A stretch of DNA of 46,016 nt from an uncultured Lachnospiraceae bacterium (GCA_947626775.1 CANQTL010000027.1:1-46016), one strand, 5' to 3'; positions 14,834 through 24,509 are shown, counted from the first letter of the stretch. The notes: generated by a model from the sequence alone, not told the origin. Numbers and translations are program-made.

Positions 14834-16135
14834 TCAGTACACCTTCTTGTCTAACCCCATCCGCACGATAATCTCCTGAATCTTGCGGTAGACGAGCTGT
14901 TCGTCCACGGTCAGAATTTTCCTGTGCTCCATCGTCACCCTGCCGTCGATGATGACCGTGTCCACCTCAGAACCGTTGGCGGAGTAGGAGAGCGCCGCAA
15001 TCAGGTTGTTTCTGGGCGTGAGGGACGGCATATTCAGGTCGAGGATCGCCAGATCGGCTTTCTTGCCGACCTCGATGCTGCCGATCTCCCGCTCCATGCC
15101 GAGCGCCCGCGCGCCGTTGATCGTGGCGATGCGGAAACCCTCCTTCGCGCTGACGCACTGAGGCGTCCTGCCCGTTCCCTTGTGGATCAGGGTGAGCAGA
15201 CTCAGCTCATGGAACATGTTGAGACAGTTGTTGCTGGCCGCGCCGTCAGTGCCGAGGCAGACGTTAATGCCCTTCTCCAGCATTCTGCCAACCGGCGCAA
15301 AACCGTTTCCAAGTTTCATGTTGCTGGCAGGATTGGTCACTACGCTGACATTCTTTCGCTTCAGGATCTCCATGTCCGCCTCGTCGATCTGTACGCAGTG
15401 CGCCGCCACCGCGGGCACGTCAAAGAGCCCGCATCTGTCTGCCAGCTCGATTGGGCTGCACCCGTACTTCTCACGGATCTGCTCAATTTCGCTCTCGCTC
15501 TCCGACAGGTGCATATGGATACCCATGCCGTTCTTCTTCGCCTCGGCTGCGACAATTTTCAGATACGCCTCGTCACAGGTATAGGGCGCATGAGGACCGA
15601 GGACAAAGGAGAGTCTGTCGCAGTCCTTCGCCGCGTCCCGCTCTTCATAAGCCTGCCTGAGCCGCATCTGCCCAGCCTCGTCGTCTCCGCTCCCCACCAG
15701 TCCTCTGCTGATCACCGCTCTCATCCCCGTCTCTTTGACGGCGCGGGTGGTCTGGTGAATATTCATCTGCATATCGTTGAAACAGGTCGTGCCGCTCTTC
15801 ATCATCTCGATGATTGCGAGGTTTGCGCCCCAGTAGGTATCCTCATCCGTCATCTGCTGCTCAATCGGATCGATCGTTCCGAACAGCCAGTCCATAAAAG
15901 AAAGATCATCCGCCACGTTTCGCATGAAGGACATATAAGAGTGCGTGTGGCAGTTGACCAGCCCCGGTATCACCAGCTTGTCCGTGCCGTCGATCACCTT
16001 GTCCTCAGCGAAACCGTCAGGTTTTGCTCCGATCCCCGCAATCCTGTCCTTCTCAATATAGATATCCGTCTTTCGCACTGCGTCCTCCGCTCCCTGCGGC
16101 AGGATTGCCAGCGCGTTTTTGATCAGTATTCCCAT
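14834..16135 (-). CDS. mtaD: Amidohydrolase, MTA/SAH deaminase type
   Basis: This is a 433-residue TRZ/ATZ-family amidohydrolase, expected to deaminate 5'-methylthioadenosine or S-adenosylhomocysteine to the inosyl compounds. Metal ligands are NCHTH (His63, His65), a later HMHLSES, AAHC and GTDGAASNN. An N-terminal and a C-terminal beta-sandwich flank the barrel (DGTDKLVIPGLVN, VIIDGRVTME). GGGAGG four bases before ATG supports the start. It is monocistronic, with its own terminator. Substrate choice within the family (MTA, SAH, adenosine or other) cannot be decided here. Confidence 0.85.
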   Translation of the reverse strand: MGILIKNALAILPQGAEDAVRKTDIYIEKDRIAGIGAKPDGFAEDKVIDGTDKLVIPGLVNCHTHSYMSFMRNVADDLSFMDWLFGTIDPIEQQMTDEDTYWGANLAIIEMMKSGTTCFNDMQMNIHQTTRAVKETGMRAVISRGLVGSGDDEAGQMRLRQAYEERDAAKDCDRLSFVLGPHAPYTCDEAYLKIVAAEAKKNGMGIHMHLSESESEIEQIREKYGCSPIELADRCGLFDVPAVAAHCVQIDEADMEILKRKNVSVVTNPASNMKLGNGFAPVGRMLEKGINVCLGTDGAASNNCLNMFHELSLLTLIHKGTGRTPQCVSAKEGFRIATINGARALGMEREIGSIEVGKKADLAILDLNMPSLTPRNNLIAALSYSANGSEVDTVIIDGRVTMEHRKILTVDEQLVYRKIQEIIVRMGLDKKVY

Positions 16136-16209
16136 CTTTTCCTCCCGACCTTCCTTATCATTTTCATAATGACATTATATATCGTTCCGCCGGTTTAGAA
16201 AAGCATATT

Positions 16210-17685
16210 TTAAAACGCCTCCTCCAGCCTGACCGCCGCGCCGTTTTCCAGTTCCTTCGTGGATGAGGCTATGATCTGGCTGTCGCCGTCCAGTGCGCCC
16301 TCTACCGACGCCCAGCTGTCGTTCTGATCCAAAATTTTCACATTGAGTTCCGAGACATAGTATTCTTTGCCGAGAATGCCGTCGCGTTCCCGCACCACAT
16401 AGACATAACTTCTGGCGTTCACCGTGTGCACCGCCTCCGCCGGAACACAGCAGGACTGCCTCTCCCCGCTCTCAGACAGGCTCATCGTCCCCGACATTCC
16501 CGGTGCGCCTGTCCCTTCCGGAAGTTCGACATAAACGTCGTAACTCCCCGGCGCGGTATCGCTTTCCGCCAGATAATCGATCCCTACTTCCTTCTCCCGG
16601 CTGCCGTCCAGCTTCAGCCTGGCCGTATCGTTCAGGCTCACATATTTTTTCTGCTCCTGCGAGATGACCGTCTTAAACCGGCATGGCACGGAGTCGTCCG
16701 CCAACAGCAGAACCGCGGAATCGGAGGTCCGCCCGCCGATCTCGACACAGACGTCCGTAATCATCCCGCCCTGCGGCGTCCGTATCTCTCCTTCCGCTTC
16801 CAGAATCTCCTGAAAACGGTTCAGTTCTCCCTGCAGAGCCTCCAGCTCCAGGCGGTTCACCTCCAGAGAGGCGTCTTCACCGTCGGGCGCGGCGGCGTCC
16901 TCCACGCTTCTCTCCGCATTCCTGACCGCCTCGTCCCGCTGCCACCTGGCGTCCGCCTCCGCGTAGGCCGCCTGCTGTCTGGCTTCCAGAAGCTCCTTGT
17001 CTACCAGCCCTTCCTCGTCGAAATTTTCTTCGTCGAAAGTTCCCTCATCGGTTTCGTATGAGTCTCCCTCGTCCTCATCGGCGTCCTCACCGTCCTCAGA
17101 ATTTTCCTCCCGCTCCGCCTTTCGTTTTTCCTCAGCCGCTTTTTTTCTTCTCTCTATCTCCTCGCTGCGCTGCCTGTCAATCTCTTCCTCGATTCTGCTG
17201 TACTCTTCCGCGGCCCGCCCCACAAGCGTGTCTTCCCGCTTCGCGATCTCGTCGTAATCCTCTCTGGCGCGCTGCTCTTCCAGTTCCTTTTGCTGTCTGG
17301 CCAGTTCCTGATTCTGCACAATGGCATTGATCTGCGCCTGCAGTTTGGAGATCTCCGTCTGTCTGTCCGCTATGATATCCTGCAGATCATTCATGTCCAC
17401 TGTCAGAATCACGTCGCCCGCCTCTATCCTTTCGCCTTCCTGCACCAGAAGTCTTTCAATCCGCAGACCGCTCTCTGCCGTCACAGGCACCTTGTCTCCC
17501 GCCACCACGATGCCGTCCGCCTCGACGATGTGCTCAATATACTTCTGCTCGGCCGATACCGTACTCACGACCGGCAGCTGCGAGCCGTACACGCTCCTGG
17601 AAATCACCGTGCACAGCCACATGAACACGAGAAACGCTGCAAACGCCTCCAGGATCCTTTTCCTTCTCTTCTCTTCCACTCTCAT
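16210..17685 (-). CDS. HlyD-like membrane fusion/adaptor protein
   Basis: This 491-residue protein has one N-terminal membrane span (about 10-30). A biotinyl-lipoyl-like half motif (VTAESGLRIERLLVQEGERIEAGDVI) follows. Then comes a long, extremely charged helical region (about 105-290) with an acidic run of Asp/Glu around 195-225, the second lipoyl half near IRTPQGGMITDV, and beta-barrel domains. Such adaptors normally partner MacB-like or RND exporters. Here the neighbours are sugar-type permeases. GGAGG is two bases from the ATG but eight from a GTG at 17679, so the GTG may be the real start. Confidence 0.8.
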   Translation of the reverse strand: MRVEEKRRKRILEAFAAFLVFMWLCTVISRSVYGSQLPVVSTVSAEQKYIEHIVEADGIVVAGDKVPVTAESGLRIERLLVQEGERIEAGDVILTVDMNDLQDIIADRQTEISKLQAQINAIVQNQELARQQKELEEQRAREDYDEIAKREDTLVGRAAEEYSRIEEEIDRQRSEEIERRKKAAEEKRKAEREENSEDGEDADEDEGDSYETDEGTFDEENFDEEGLVDKELLEARQQAAYAEADARWQRDEAVRNAERSVEDAAAPDGEDASLEVNRLELEALQGELNRFQEILEAEGEIRTPQGGMITDVCVEIGGRTSDSAVLLLADDSVPCRFKTVISQEQKKYVSLNDTARLKLDGSREKEVGIDYLAESDTAPGSYDVYVELPEGTGAPGMSGTMSLSESGERQSCCVPAEAVHTVNARSYVYVVRERDGILGKEYYVSELNVKILDQNDSWASVEGALDGDSQIIASSTKELENGAAVRLEEAF

Positions 17686-17761
17686 TTCCTCCGCTCCGCC
17701 CGGAAACGCTTCGGTCTGACCTTTTTTCGCCGCCTGTCTCTGTCCGCATCCTCCAGGGGTT

Positions 17762-18658
17762 CTACTCTTTTAGTCCTGAAAAAACGATTCCCTGCTCCAG
17801 ATAGTCCTGCCCCCAGACAAAGACAAACGCCGCCGGGATCAGGGTGATAATCGACGCCGCAAACGCGTTCCCCGCCTGCTGCCATGTAATCTCCGGCAGA
17901 TACAAGGACAGGGGCCACAGCGACTTATCCTCCAGAAAAGCCATCGGCTGTTCCATCATGTTCCAGTATTCCAGAAACTCCAGCACCATAGCCGACAGCA
18001 GGCCGCTTCTGCCAAGCGGCAGACCAATCGAACAGAAAATCCGCCACTCCGACGCCCCATCGATCCGCGCAGCCTCGAACAGCTGCGACGGGATCGCGCG
18101 AAAACCTCCGTAAGACAGAAACACCGGAAGCGTCGAGAACACCGCCGGCAGGATCACCGCCTGCGGAGTATCCAGCATATGCAGATTATGCAGCACCAGA
18201 TAGCTCGACAGCATCGTCACCTGGAAGGGAAGCAGCATCAGCACGATGTAGAAGGCGAACATCACCCGGCTGCCCCGCGCCTGATACACAGCGAACGCCC
18301 ACGCCGCCGGGACGCCGACCATCAGCTGTCCCAGCAGAATCAGACCCACCAGCCTGACGGAATTCCAGAACAGCACAAAAAACTGCGGCGTCATGAAAAG
18401 CAGCTTCCCGTAATGACCGAAAGTCGGATAGTCCGGCACGAGCTTCCAACTCACAAACGCCTCCCCGCCCGCGAAAACCGGCGCAAGGTGACGCTGCAGC
18501 TCTCCGTCGCTCATCACAGAGCCGGTCACCAGCAGAACCACCGGCAGACAGACTAAGAGCGTGGGAAGCATAATCAGAAGCGTCGTGACGCTTCGCCTGA
18601 CCGCCTCTCTTTTCGCAGATAAGTTATGTAAACTTATTGGGCGCTCCTTTTTTCCCAT
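17762..18658 (-). CDS. ABC sugar transporter permease, MalG type
   Basis: This 298-residue inner-membrane permease has about six membrane segments and the ATPase-contact EAA motif EAARIDGASEWRIF. This is typical of carbohydrate-uptake (CUT1) permeases. GGAGG eight bases before ATGGGAAAAAAG fixes the start, 13 codons inside the longest frame. It follows the MalF-type gene after 50 bases. No solute-binding protein or ATPase gene is nearby, so the transporter needs parts encoded elsewhere; many CUT1 systems share one MsmK-like ATPase. Confidence 0.9.
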   Translation of the reverse strand: MGKKERPISLHNLSAKREAVRRSVTTLLIMLPTLLVCLPVVLLVTGSVMSDGELQRHLAPVFAGGEAFVSWKLVPDYPTFGHYGKLLFMTPQFFVLFWNSVRLVGLILLGQLMVGVPAAWAFAVYQARGSRVMFAFYIVLMLLPFQVTMLSSYLVLHNLHMLDTPQAVILPAVFSTLPVFLSYGGFRAIPSQLFEAARIDGASEWRIFCSIGLPLGRSGLLSAMVLEFLEYWNMMEQPMAFLEDKSLWPLSLYLPEITWQQAGNAFAASIITLIPAAFVFVWGQDYLEQGIVFSGLKE

Positions 18659-18708
18659 TGTGATATCCTCCCGCCATACAGCCATAGCCCGCCGCACCTT
18701 ACCATGCC

Positions 18709-19596
18709 CTACGTCTCCCGCCTGTCCCAGAGCCGCTGCAGCAGCATGATCACCGCAAAAAGGAACCCGCCCACACAGACTGTAGCCGCCGCCATCTTGT
18801 CGAAGTCCAGATTCACGAACCAGTTGTTGAACAAATGCTGAAGCAGATACATGTCCTGATCCGGATAGGCGCCCGCCACCAGATAAGCTTCCCGATAGAT
18901 CTTAAAGGAATTGAGGAACGAGAGGATCACAATGGTATAGAGGCTCCCTTTCAGATTCGGCAGCACAATCCTGAGGAAACACTGTCTCTCGGACGCGCCG
19001 TCCACCCGCGCCGCTTCCAGAAGCTCGCCCGGAATCCCCAGAATACCAGCCAGCCACAGGACAATGGTATAGCCTGCGTTTTTCCAAATATAGCTGAACA
19101 CCAGCACCCAGAAAGAAGCCCCCGTCCCCAGCCAGTCCGTGTGCGCCCCGTCCCACAGGCCGCTCCATGCGCCGAACCGTGTTAGCAAAAGATTCAGGAA
19201 ACCCTGCCGGCAGAACGTCATCTTCCACACGATGACGACGGTTGCCGTCGGCATCGCCAGCGGAAACAAATACAGAGATTTGACCAGCCCCGCGTTCTTC
19301 ATCCTGCTGATCGGATATGCGATCACAAGACCGGTCAAAACCAGAAGCGGTATGCAGACCAGCGTGAAACGAAACGTATTTTTTACCGCCAGCCGGAACG
19401 CCTGATTGGCAAAGACGGTGGCATAGTTGCCAAGTCCCACAAACCGCCCCGTCACCACTGTCCGAAAGGAACGTCCCGTCACGTCGAGAAAGGGAAACAG
19501 CACGAAAATAAGAACGCCCGCAAATTCGGGCGCCGCGAAAAGAAAGAAAGCCCGCGTGTCCCTTCGATGTTTCACGCCTGTGTTATGTCTCGTCAT
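18709..19596 (-). CDS. ABC sugar transporter permease, MalF type
   Basis: This 295-residue membrane protein has about six spans and the EAA motif EAARVDGASERQCF near the C-terminal third. The length fits the short MalF/UgpA forms. It is the first gene of the three-gene set MalF-MalG-HlyD. GGAGGG five bases before ATG supports the start. A GC-rich inverted repeat (CCGCCGCC/GGCGGCGG) lies just upstream at about 19618-19638. The substrate is unknown. Confidence 0.9.
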   Translation of the reverse strand: MTRHNTGVKHRRDTRAFFLFAAPEFAGVLIFVLFPFLDVTGRSFRTVVTGRFVGLGNYATVFANQAFRLAVKNTFRFTLVCIPLLVLTGLVIAYPISRMKNAGLVKSLYLFPLAMPTATVVIVWKMTFCRQGFLNLLLTRFGAWSGLWDGAHTDWLGTGASFWVLVFSYIWKNAGYTIVLWLAGILGIPGELLEAARVDGASERQCFLRIVLPNLKGSLYTIVILSFLNSFKIYREAYLVAGAYPDQDMYLLQHLFNNWFVNLDFDKMAAATVCVGGFLFAVIMLLQRLWDRRET

Positions 19597-19736
19597 CCAT
19601 ACCCTCCCACAGACGTCCGCCGCCCTGCGGCGGCGGAAACGTCTCCTGCGGATTCACTGTATTTCTGATATCATCATAACAGGACTTTCTCTAAAGAATC
19701 TCTAAATATGCCGTGTCTCATCATCCGCTGCGCGGC

Positions 19737-20507
19737 TCAGCCTTCCGCTCTGTCCGCCGCACGGCGTTTCGCCGGCAGCTGCGCGCTTTTTAAGATCGGG
19801 CTCAGCGGCTTGTAGATCAGCATGGTGACGACGGACGCCGCCACGCTCTTGATAATGTTGAAAGGCGCCACCGCAAAGCAGACAAAAGTCGTGACACTGT
19901 GAATGCCGCCGTTGATCTCCGCTCCCATGGCAATGATGGCGTCAAGCGGCATCCCGAACAGCGCCGAGAAAGCGGGGAGCAGATAAACGCCGTTGAAAGC
20001 CGTGCCGAACACCGTCATGCACACACCGCCGGCCACGCAGGACAGCGCCGCCGTCTTTTTGGTTTTGTGCAGCATATAGATAATCGACGCGGGCAGCACC
20101 AGGCTGCAGCCGATCAGGAAATTGGCCAGGTCGCCCACAAAAGCGGTACTCGTTCCCTTAATCACCAGCTTCAGCAAAATCTTACAGAATTCGATCATCA
20201 CGCCCGCCACCGGGCCAAAAGCAAACGCGCCGACCAGGGCCGGGATCTCGCTGAAATCCATTTCATAGAACGAAGGCGCCAGAAAAGGAATCGGAAACTC
20301 AATCAGGTGCAGCACCAGCGCCGCCGCCGAAAACAGACCGATCATCGCGATCTTTCTGGTGCTCAGGATCCGCTCTCCGACGCCATCCCGCTTATGCGCA
20401 TACTTCTCCGCCGCATAGGCGATCAGGAACAGCCCCACCGCCACAATAAGGCTCACCAGTACGAAAATCACATTGTCCTTGATACTCTGCCATAATCCAT
20501 TAGTCAT
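19737..20507 (-). CDS. ribU: Riboflavin ECF transporter S component RibU
   Basis: This substrate-binding S component of an energy-coupling factor importer takes up riboflavin. The protein has about six membrane segments and the family segment FSAAALVLHLIEFPIPFLAP. A segment near YEMDFSEIPALVGAFAFGP follows. The start at MTNGLWQ is set by GGAGG eleven bases upstream; the longer frame runs through the riboswitch terminator and is rejected. The C terminus is basic. An FMN riboswitch with terminator upstream confirms the substrate. The shared ECF energising genes are not in the window. Confidence 0.93.
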   Translation of the reverse strand: MTNGLWQSIKDNVIFVLVSLIVAVGLFLIAYAAEKYAHKRDGVGERILSTRKIAMIGLFSAAALVLHLIEFPIPFLAPSFYEMDFSEIPALVGAFAFGPVAGVMIEFCKILLKLVIKGTSTAFVGDLANFLIGCSLVLPASIIYMLHKTKKTAALSCVAGGVCMTVFGTAFNGVYLLPAFSALFGMPLDAIIAMGAEINGGIHSVTTFVCFAVAPFNIIKSVAASVVTMLIYKPLSPILKSAQLPAKRRAADRAEG

Positions 20508-20550
20508 GTCACTCTTTTCCTCCATTCCGAAAAAAGTCTCCGAACGCATG

Positions 20551-20580
20551 AAAAAGCCCCGAAACATCGTTTCGGGGCGC
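20551..20580 (-). terminator. Expression-platform terminator of the FMN riboswitch
   Basis: On the minus strand GCCCCGAAAC and GTTTCGGGGC form a 10-bp perfect stem followed by TTTTTC. It lies between the riboswitch aptamer and ribU, as expected for transcription attenuation when FMN is bound. Confidence 0.88.
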
Positions 20581-20632
20581 TCCTGCCAAAGAAACAGATC
20601 CCGTATGCCGCGCACACGAAATACTGCCGCTT

Positions 20633-20749
20633 CTTCTCTCATCCAGACTGTACTGTCGGTTTTGGAATTTCACCAAATCAGCCGATGCGCTCACGCTGCA
20701 CCGGGTCGCGGACTATACCGCCGGTAGGGAATTGCACCCGACCCCGAAG
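20633..20749 (-). promoter_or_regulatory. FMN riboswitch (RFN element)
   Basis: The minus strand shows the conserved RFN blocks in order: TCGGGG near the start, ACCGGCGGTATAGTCC, GATTTGGTGAAATTCC and a closing TCTGGATGAGAGAAG. It lies upstream of ribU with a terminator between. FMN binding should stop transcription of the riboflavin importer. Confidence 0.97.
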
Positions 20750-20782
20750 AATTTTTTCTGCTATATTTTTTTGCTATTAGGA

Positions 20783-20811
20783 AGTATACACCCTGCGGGC
20801 GGATGACGCAA
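20783..20811 (-). promoter_or_regulatory. ribU promoter
   Basis: On the minus strand TTGCGT (20806-20811), a 17-base spacer and TATACT (20783-20788) lie about 35 bases upstream of the RFN aptamer. The -10 matches consensus at five of six positions. Confidence 0.7.
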
Positions 20812-20894
20812 GGGGTGTTTTTGTATTTTCCGGCTTTTTGCCGTAAATAAGCAGTTCCTGTCCATGGCCCGGCAGTCCCTGCACCGCCGCGCCT

Positions 20895-22205
20895 TTACTC
20901 CCCGTGCGGGCGTATCTGTTCTCTCCTGATCCGCACCGCCAATATCCCTGCAAACAGCAAGGCCAGTCCGCCAACCAGTATCGTATAAACCCATGAGGCG
21001 CCGCTTATCCCCCAGCGGCGCACAAAGACAGGAGACAGCAGGAACGCCAGCACCGCTGTCAGGAAATATCCTCCGATCAAATCCCGCTGATACCGCAGGA
21101 TCGTCAGCAAAATATTGGTAAAACCGGCCATTGCAAGCATACCGCTTCCGGTCAGCAATATAAGCAGTTCCGCCTTATATGGCCTCAAATCCGCATGGTA
21201 CAAAAGAGACAGCGCCGGTATCCCCAACAGATACGCTCCGACGAGAACGCACAAGCTAATTCCGAATATAACGAGCATCTGCCGGCCGGCCCTGCGGACA
21301 AATAACTTACGGCGTCCCTCATTCCAATCCGCCGCAAGAGACGGCAGAATCGGTTGATAGAGGAAACTGTTCAGCAGCCCGACAATCAGAACCGGCATAG
21401 AGATAAATCCATAGTATGCCTGCGTCTCCTGTGGCAGATACACGTCAATCGCATATTTGGGCGCATTGGCAAGATAAAAAGAGAGAAAACCCGCCGCAAA
21501 CGGTCCCATGCAGTCCCACAGCAGATTCATCGCCGTCCGAAGAGAAAAGGCTGTCTTCTCCCACCGAAACATCCCCATTGCCGTCCGGTTCGCCCATACA
21601 GAGACGCCAACGCTGACCGCCAACGCCGCTATGGAGGAAATCAAAAGATTCCTGCCTGAAATCAAGAGGACACATAAGCAGACAACACTCAAAAGCTGCC
21701 GCGCAAACGTAAGTCTGGCCCCTACATCCAATCTGCCCTGCTGCTGATAGAAGGCGGTAAAAACATCCTCCGCGGCATCTACCGTCCTCATCAAACCGAT
21801 GATCAGCATGACCGCAATCTTATACGCATGATAGCCGCTGTGCGCATATCCATATGCGACTTGGAAAACACCCAGCACATTCATCGCGGCGCATGTCATG
21901 ATGCGCGAGCACAGATAATCCGAAAAACAATAACGTCCAAGCGTATCTGTCACCTGATAGCTTCGCATCCCATAATTCCCCACCGTAAAAAAGAGCGCCG
22001 CCGACGCATAGGCGATCGTAAAAATTCCCGCCTCCTCCATCCCGACAGTTCTGGTAAGCGTCATCAGGACCAGCACCGACTGTCCCGCGTTGAGTATACC
22101 GGACAGCGTATTCCATATATAACTGCTTTTTTGAATATCCGCCCCAGAGCCAATCAGGAAATGCCTCAGGCAGTCTGTCAAACTCCGCTTCATGTCTTGT
22201 CTCAC
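20895..22205 (-). CDS. Polysaccharide-type flippase (Wzx/MATE-like)
   Basis: This 436-residue membrane protein has about 12-14 hydrophobic segments and the look of oligosaccharide or lipid-linked flippases (MVF/MATE fold), for example LTRTVGMEEAGIFTIAYASA. It starts four bases after the luxC stop, with GTG at 22205 or ATG at 22193, so the two are surely co-transcribed. No glycosyltransferases are nearby, so the cargo may not be a glycan. Export of a LuxC/LuxE product is possible but unproven. Confidence 0.85.
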   Translation of the reverse strand: MRQDMKRSLTDCLRHFLIGSGADIQKSSYIWNTLSGILNAGQSVLVLMTLTRTVGMEEAGIFTIAYASAALFFTVGNYGMRSYQVTDTLGRYCFSDYLCSRIMTCAAMNVLGVFQVAYGYAHSGYHAYKIAVMLIIGLMRTVDAAEDVFTAFYQQQGRLDVGARLTFARQLLSVVCLCVLLISGRNLLISSIAALAVSVGVSVWANRTAMGMFRWEKTAFSLRTAMNLLWDCMGPFAAGFLSFYLANAPKYAIDVYLPQETQAYYGFISMPVLIVGLLNSFLYQPILPSLAADWNEGRRKLFVRRAGRQMLVIFGISLCVLVGAYLLGIPALSLLYHADLRPYKAELLILLTGSGMLAMAGFTNILLTILRYQRDLIGGYFLTAVLAFLLSPVFVRRWGISGASWVYTILVGGLALLFAGILAVRIRREQIRPHGE

Positions 22206-22208
22206 TCT

Positions 22209-23396
22209 CTACCCGATGATCCGGCTCATCTGCCTGACAATATCGTATCCGTCCCAGATAACCCCGATATCCAATGCGGAACCCACCGGCACAACACGGT
22301 CTATTCCTCTTAACCCGTGATTCACTGCAAAGTTTCGGACAGCCTCCTGATCGACGCCATAACAGGTACAGGTCTGAACCGTCTCATCAATATGCCGTGC
22401 AAGCTCCCCAAGCTGCCGTATATCATACTGAAAAAACAGTCCGAACCTACCGCGCAGCCGCGTAATGATATCAGGCAATTCCTGAAGTGTCACGACATAG
22501 AGCAGATTTTCGAATCGCTGCACACTTTCTATGTCCTCCAATTCGATCGCATATCGGCACAGCATGACATATTTATCGCTGACTTTAATATCAGCCAGAT
22601 CATACTTTTCCGCAGTCTGACAAACTGCTTCCCAGAAACGCTGTTTACCGACTTTTGCCTTCTCTCCCCCTTCCGAAAACCATATGATCAGGTGCGGCGT
22701 CGAACACGCATTCTGATCCATGAGGTATGTATCATTGTAAAATCGCTCCGCGAGGCGCCGCAGCTCGTCGTCATCTGCATCCGCCACTGCCTCCGGCGCT
22801 ATCAGTGCAAAGGAATAGCGATCCGCAAACGTAATCTCTGTGCATCTTGGTTTTATCGGCGATTGCCGAATCTTCGAAATCGTCTCATTACCGCCCCAGA
22901 TCACACGCACGTCAGCCCTCGCAGAGAGTGCGTCATTGACCGCCTCATCGTGGCCATAAGTGATAAAAGCCGTCCTATCCCATATGTCATTATATTTTTC
23001 ATCCGCAAGCATCGCCCGCATGATATCACAGAGCAATATGATCTGCCGCGGCTCTCCGGAAGGCACCCGGACAATATTGGCATTCCCTGCCAGAAGGCCA
23101 AAAACATAAGTAAACGCGCAGTTGACAGGAACATTGGACGGCGCAATGTGAAACGCCAATCCCTTGCCCAGACGTACCCTTCCGTCCTCAAACTCCTTTT
23201 TCAGCTTCATAATATTAGCTTTCCGGCAAAAGAAAGCAAAAGAGAGCAGATCCGGATACAACGCAGTTCTGCGATCCCTTTGCAGCGCCCTCGACAATTC
23301 CGCCAGGAAATTGCATACCCGCCCATCATAAGGCGGCAACGGGCGGCTTGCTCCGATCGGTCCTCCAACCAGATATTTCACATTAAGGTCTCTCAT
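22209..23396 (-). CDS. LuxC-family acyl-CoA/acyl-protein reductase
   Basis: This 395-residue aldehyde-dehydrogenase-fold reductase belongs to the LuxC family, which reduces activated fatty acyl groups to aldehydes. The nucleotide-binding segment HIAPSNVPVNCAF and the catalytic Cys in MDQNACSTPH are visible. The start at MRDLNVK uses AGGGGGTG upstream and overlaps the luxE-like gene by 14 bases; the longest frame (37 codons more) would run back into that gene. No luciferase genes are present, so this is a non-luminescent use of the pair. Confidence 0.88.
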   Translation of the reverse strand: MRDLNVKYLVGGPIGASRPLPPYDGRVCNFLAELSRALQRDRRTALYPDLLSFAFFCRKANIMKLKKEFEDGRVRLGKGLAFHIAPSNVPVNCAFTYVFGLLAGNANIVRVPSGEPRQIILLCDIMRAMLADEKYNDIWDRTAFITYGHDEAVNDALSARADVRVIWGGNETISKIRQSPIKPRCTEITFADRYSFALIAPEAVADADDDELRRLAERFYNDTYLMDQNACSTPHLIIWFSEGGEKAKVGKQRFWEAVCQTAEKYDLADIKVSDKYVMLCRYAIELEDIESVQRFENLLYVVTLQELPDIITRLRGRFGLFFQYDIRQLGELARHIDETVQTCTCYGVDQEAVRNFAVNHGLRGIDRVVPVGSALDIGVIWDGYDIVRQMSRIIG

Positions 23397-24462
23397 AAGT
23401 ATCACTGCACCCCCTGATCTCCGCATTCCTGATTCGCCCCAGAATTTTAAAATATTTCCCTTTTCTGCCGCACGGGCAATCATCCTCACCCAATATGACC
23501 CCCTCATCCTCTGTCAGAATCACATGCCCCGGATAGCTTGTCGGCAGAACGGAGACGAGTTCGATCATCCCCTTTTCCCCCATGGGGCATATCGAGAAAT
23601 CCTTCGGGTTACGGATGATGACATCGGAAAAATTGGAAGCATGCAAGTGTCCGCACTCACACTCGATGTAAATAGAGCCAGTTTGTTCTACCATGCCATA
23701 ATAATTATAAATATGTTGCAATCCACACACTTCTTCTAAGCATCTCTTGTATGCATCGTTGTCTACTGCCTCACTTAACAGTTTTTTGAAACCTCCCCCA
23801 TGTAGAAGAATTCCATTCGATATATTTAATGTTTTTCCATCGTTCAATAATTCTTTATAAAAATGCTTCCAGATAATATAGGTAAAACCAAACAAAAACA
23901 AATCCTCTCCCTGATGTTTCTCCAAAAACGCCTTCACGACCGAATAGTCGAGCTGCATATTCTCATTCAGAGCATATGTAGTGTCATAACCCAACATAGA
24001 AAATCCCAGTATTCCAGCACCCCGCGCCGAGAAAAGACTCCTGTTCTTGATTACTGCCTTCGTATCAAGAATCAGCATGGGTCTTCGCTTTTTTCCGAGA
24101 AAATCTTCCATCGTTTTTACCAGTGCTTTCGTCTGATTCGCAGAAGTCTTCCGATCCAAAAATATTTTTGAGACTCGTTGTCCAGAAGTCCCAGATGACG
24201 TCATTGTCTTGAATATCTCTTTTCTATCCACACTACACAATTCATACTCCTTAAACAATCTCACAGGAATCATCATTAACTGTTCATACGAATCGACTGT
24301 CGCAGGATCCATATGAAATGTTCCCAACAAGCGTCTATACTCCATACAATTTGCGCGGTGCACTAGAGATAGATTTTTTACAATATCCGTTAAAATTCTA
24401 TGTTTCTGCTCTCTTTCAAGAGCATACGGCGAAATTTCAAACAGTTCATCCAGTGTATACAT
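23383..24462 (-). CDS. LuxE-family acyl-protein synthetase
   Basis: This 359-residue adenylate-forming enzyme is of the LuxE type (PF04443). It has the nucleotide loop TSSGTSGQR, NYYGMVEQTGSIY and a Cys-rich C-terminal part (ECECGH, CPCGRKGK). In the lux system LuxE activates a fatty acid and hands it to LuxC; the same chain is expected here. AAGGAG lies nine bases before the ATG of MYTLDEL. The gene overlaps luxC by 14 bases, and an AMP-ligase fragment lies 1 kb upstream. Confidence 0.88.
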   Translation of the reverse strand: MYTLDELFEISPYALEREQKHRILTDIVKNLSLVHRANCMEYRRLLGTFHMDPATVDSYEQLMMIPVRLFKEYELCSVDRKEIFKTMTSSGTSGQRVSKIFLDRKTSANQTKALVKTMEDFLGKKRRPMLILDTKAVIKNRSLFSARGAGILGFSMLGYDTTYALNENMQLDYSVVKAFLEKHQGEDLFLFGFTYIIWKHFYKELLNDGKTLNISNGILLHGGGFKKLLSEAVDNDAYKRCLEEVCGLQHIYNYYGMVEQTGSIYIECECGHLHASNFSDVIIRNPKDFSICPMGEKGMIELVSVLPTSYPGHVILTEDEGVILGEDDCPCGRKGKYFKILGRIRNAEIRGCSDTYERP

Positions 24463-24509
24463 TTCCATTATCTCCTTCGTTAATATAACCTGAAAATCAC
24501 TGATATATA

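Noticed and set aside
22209..24462. Bioluminescence (lux) operon
   Set aside because: LuxC- and LuxE-type genes are present, but luxA/luxB and flavin genes are absent and the gene context is that of an anaerobe.
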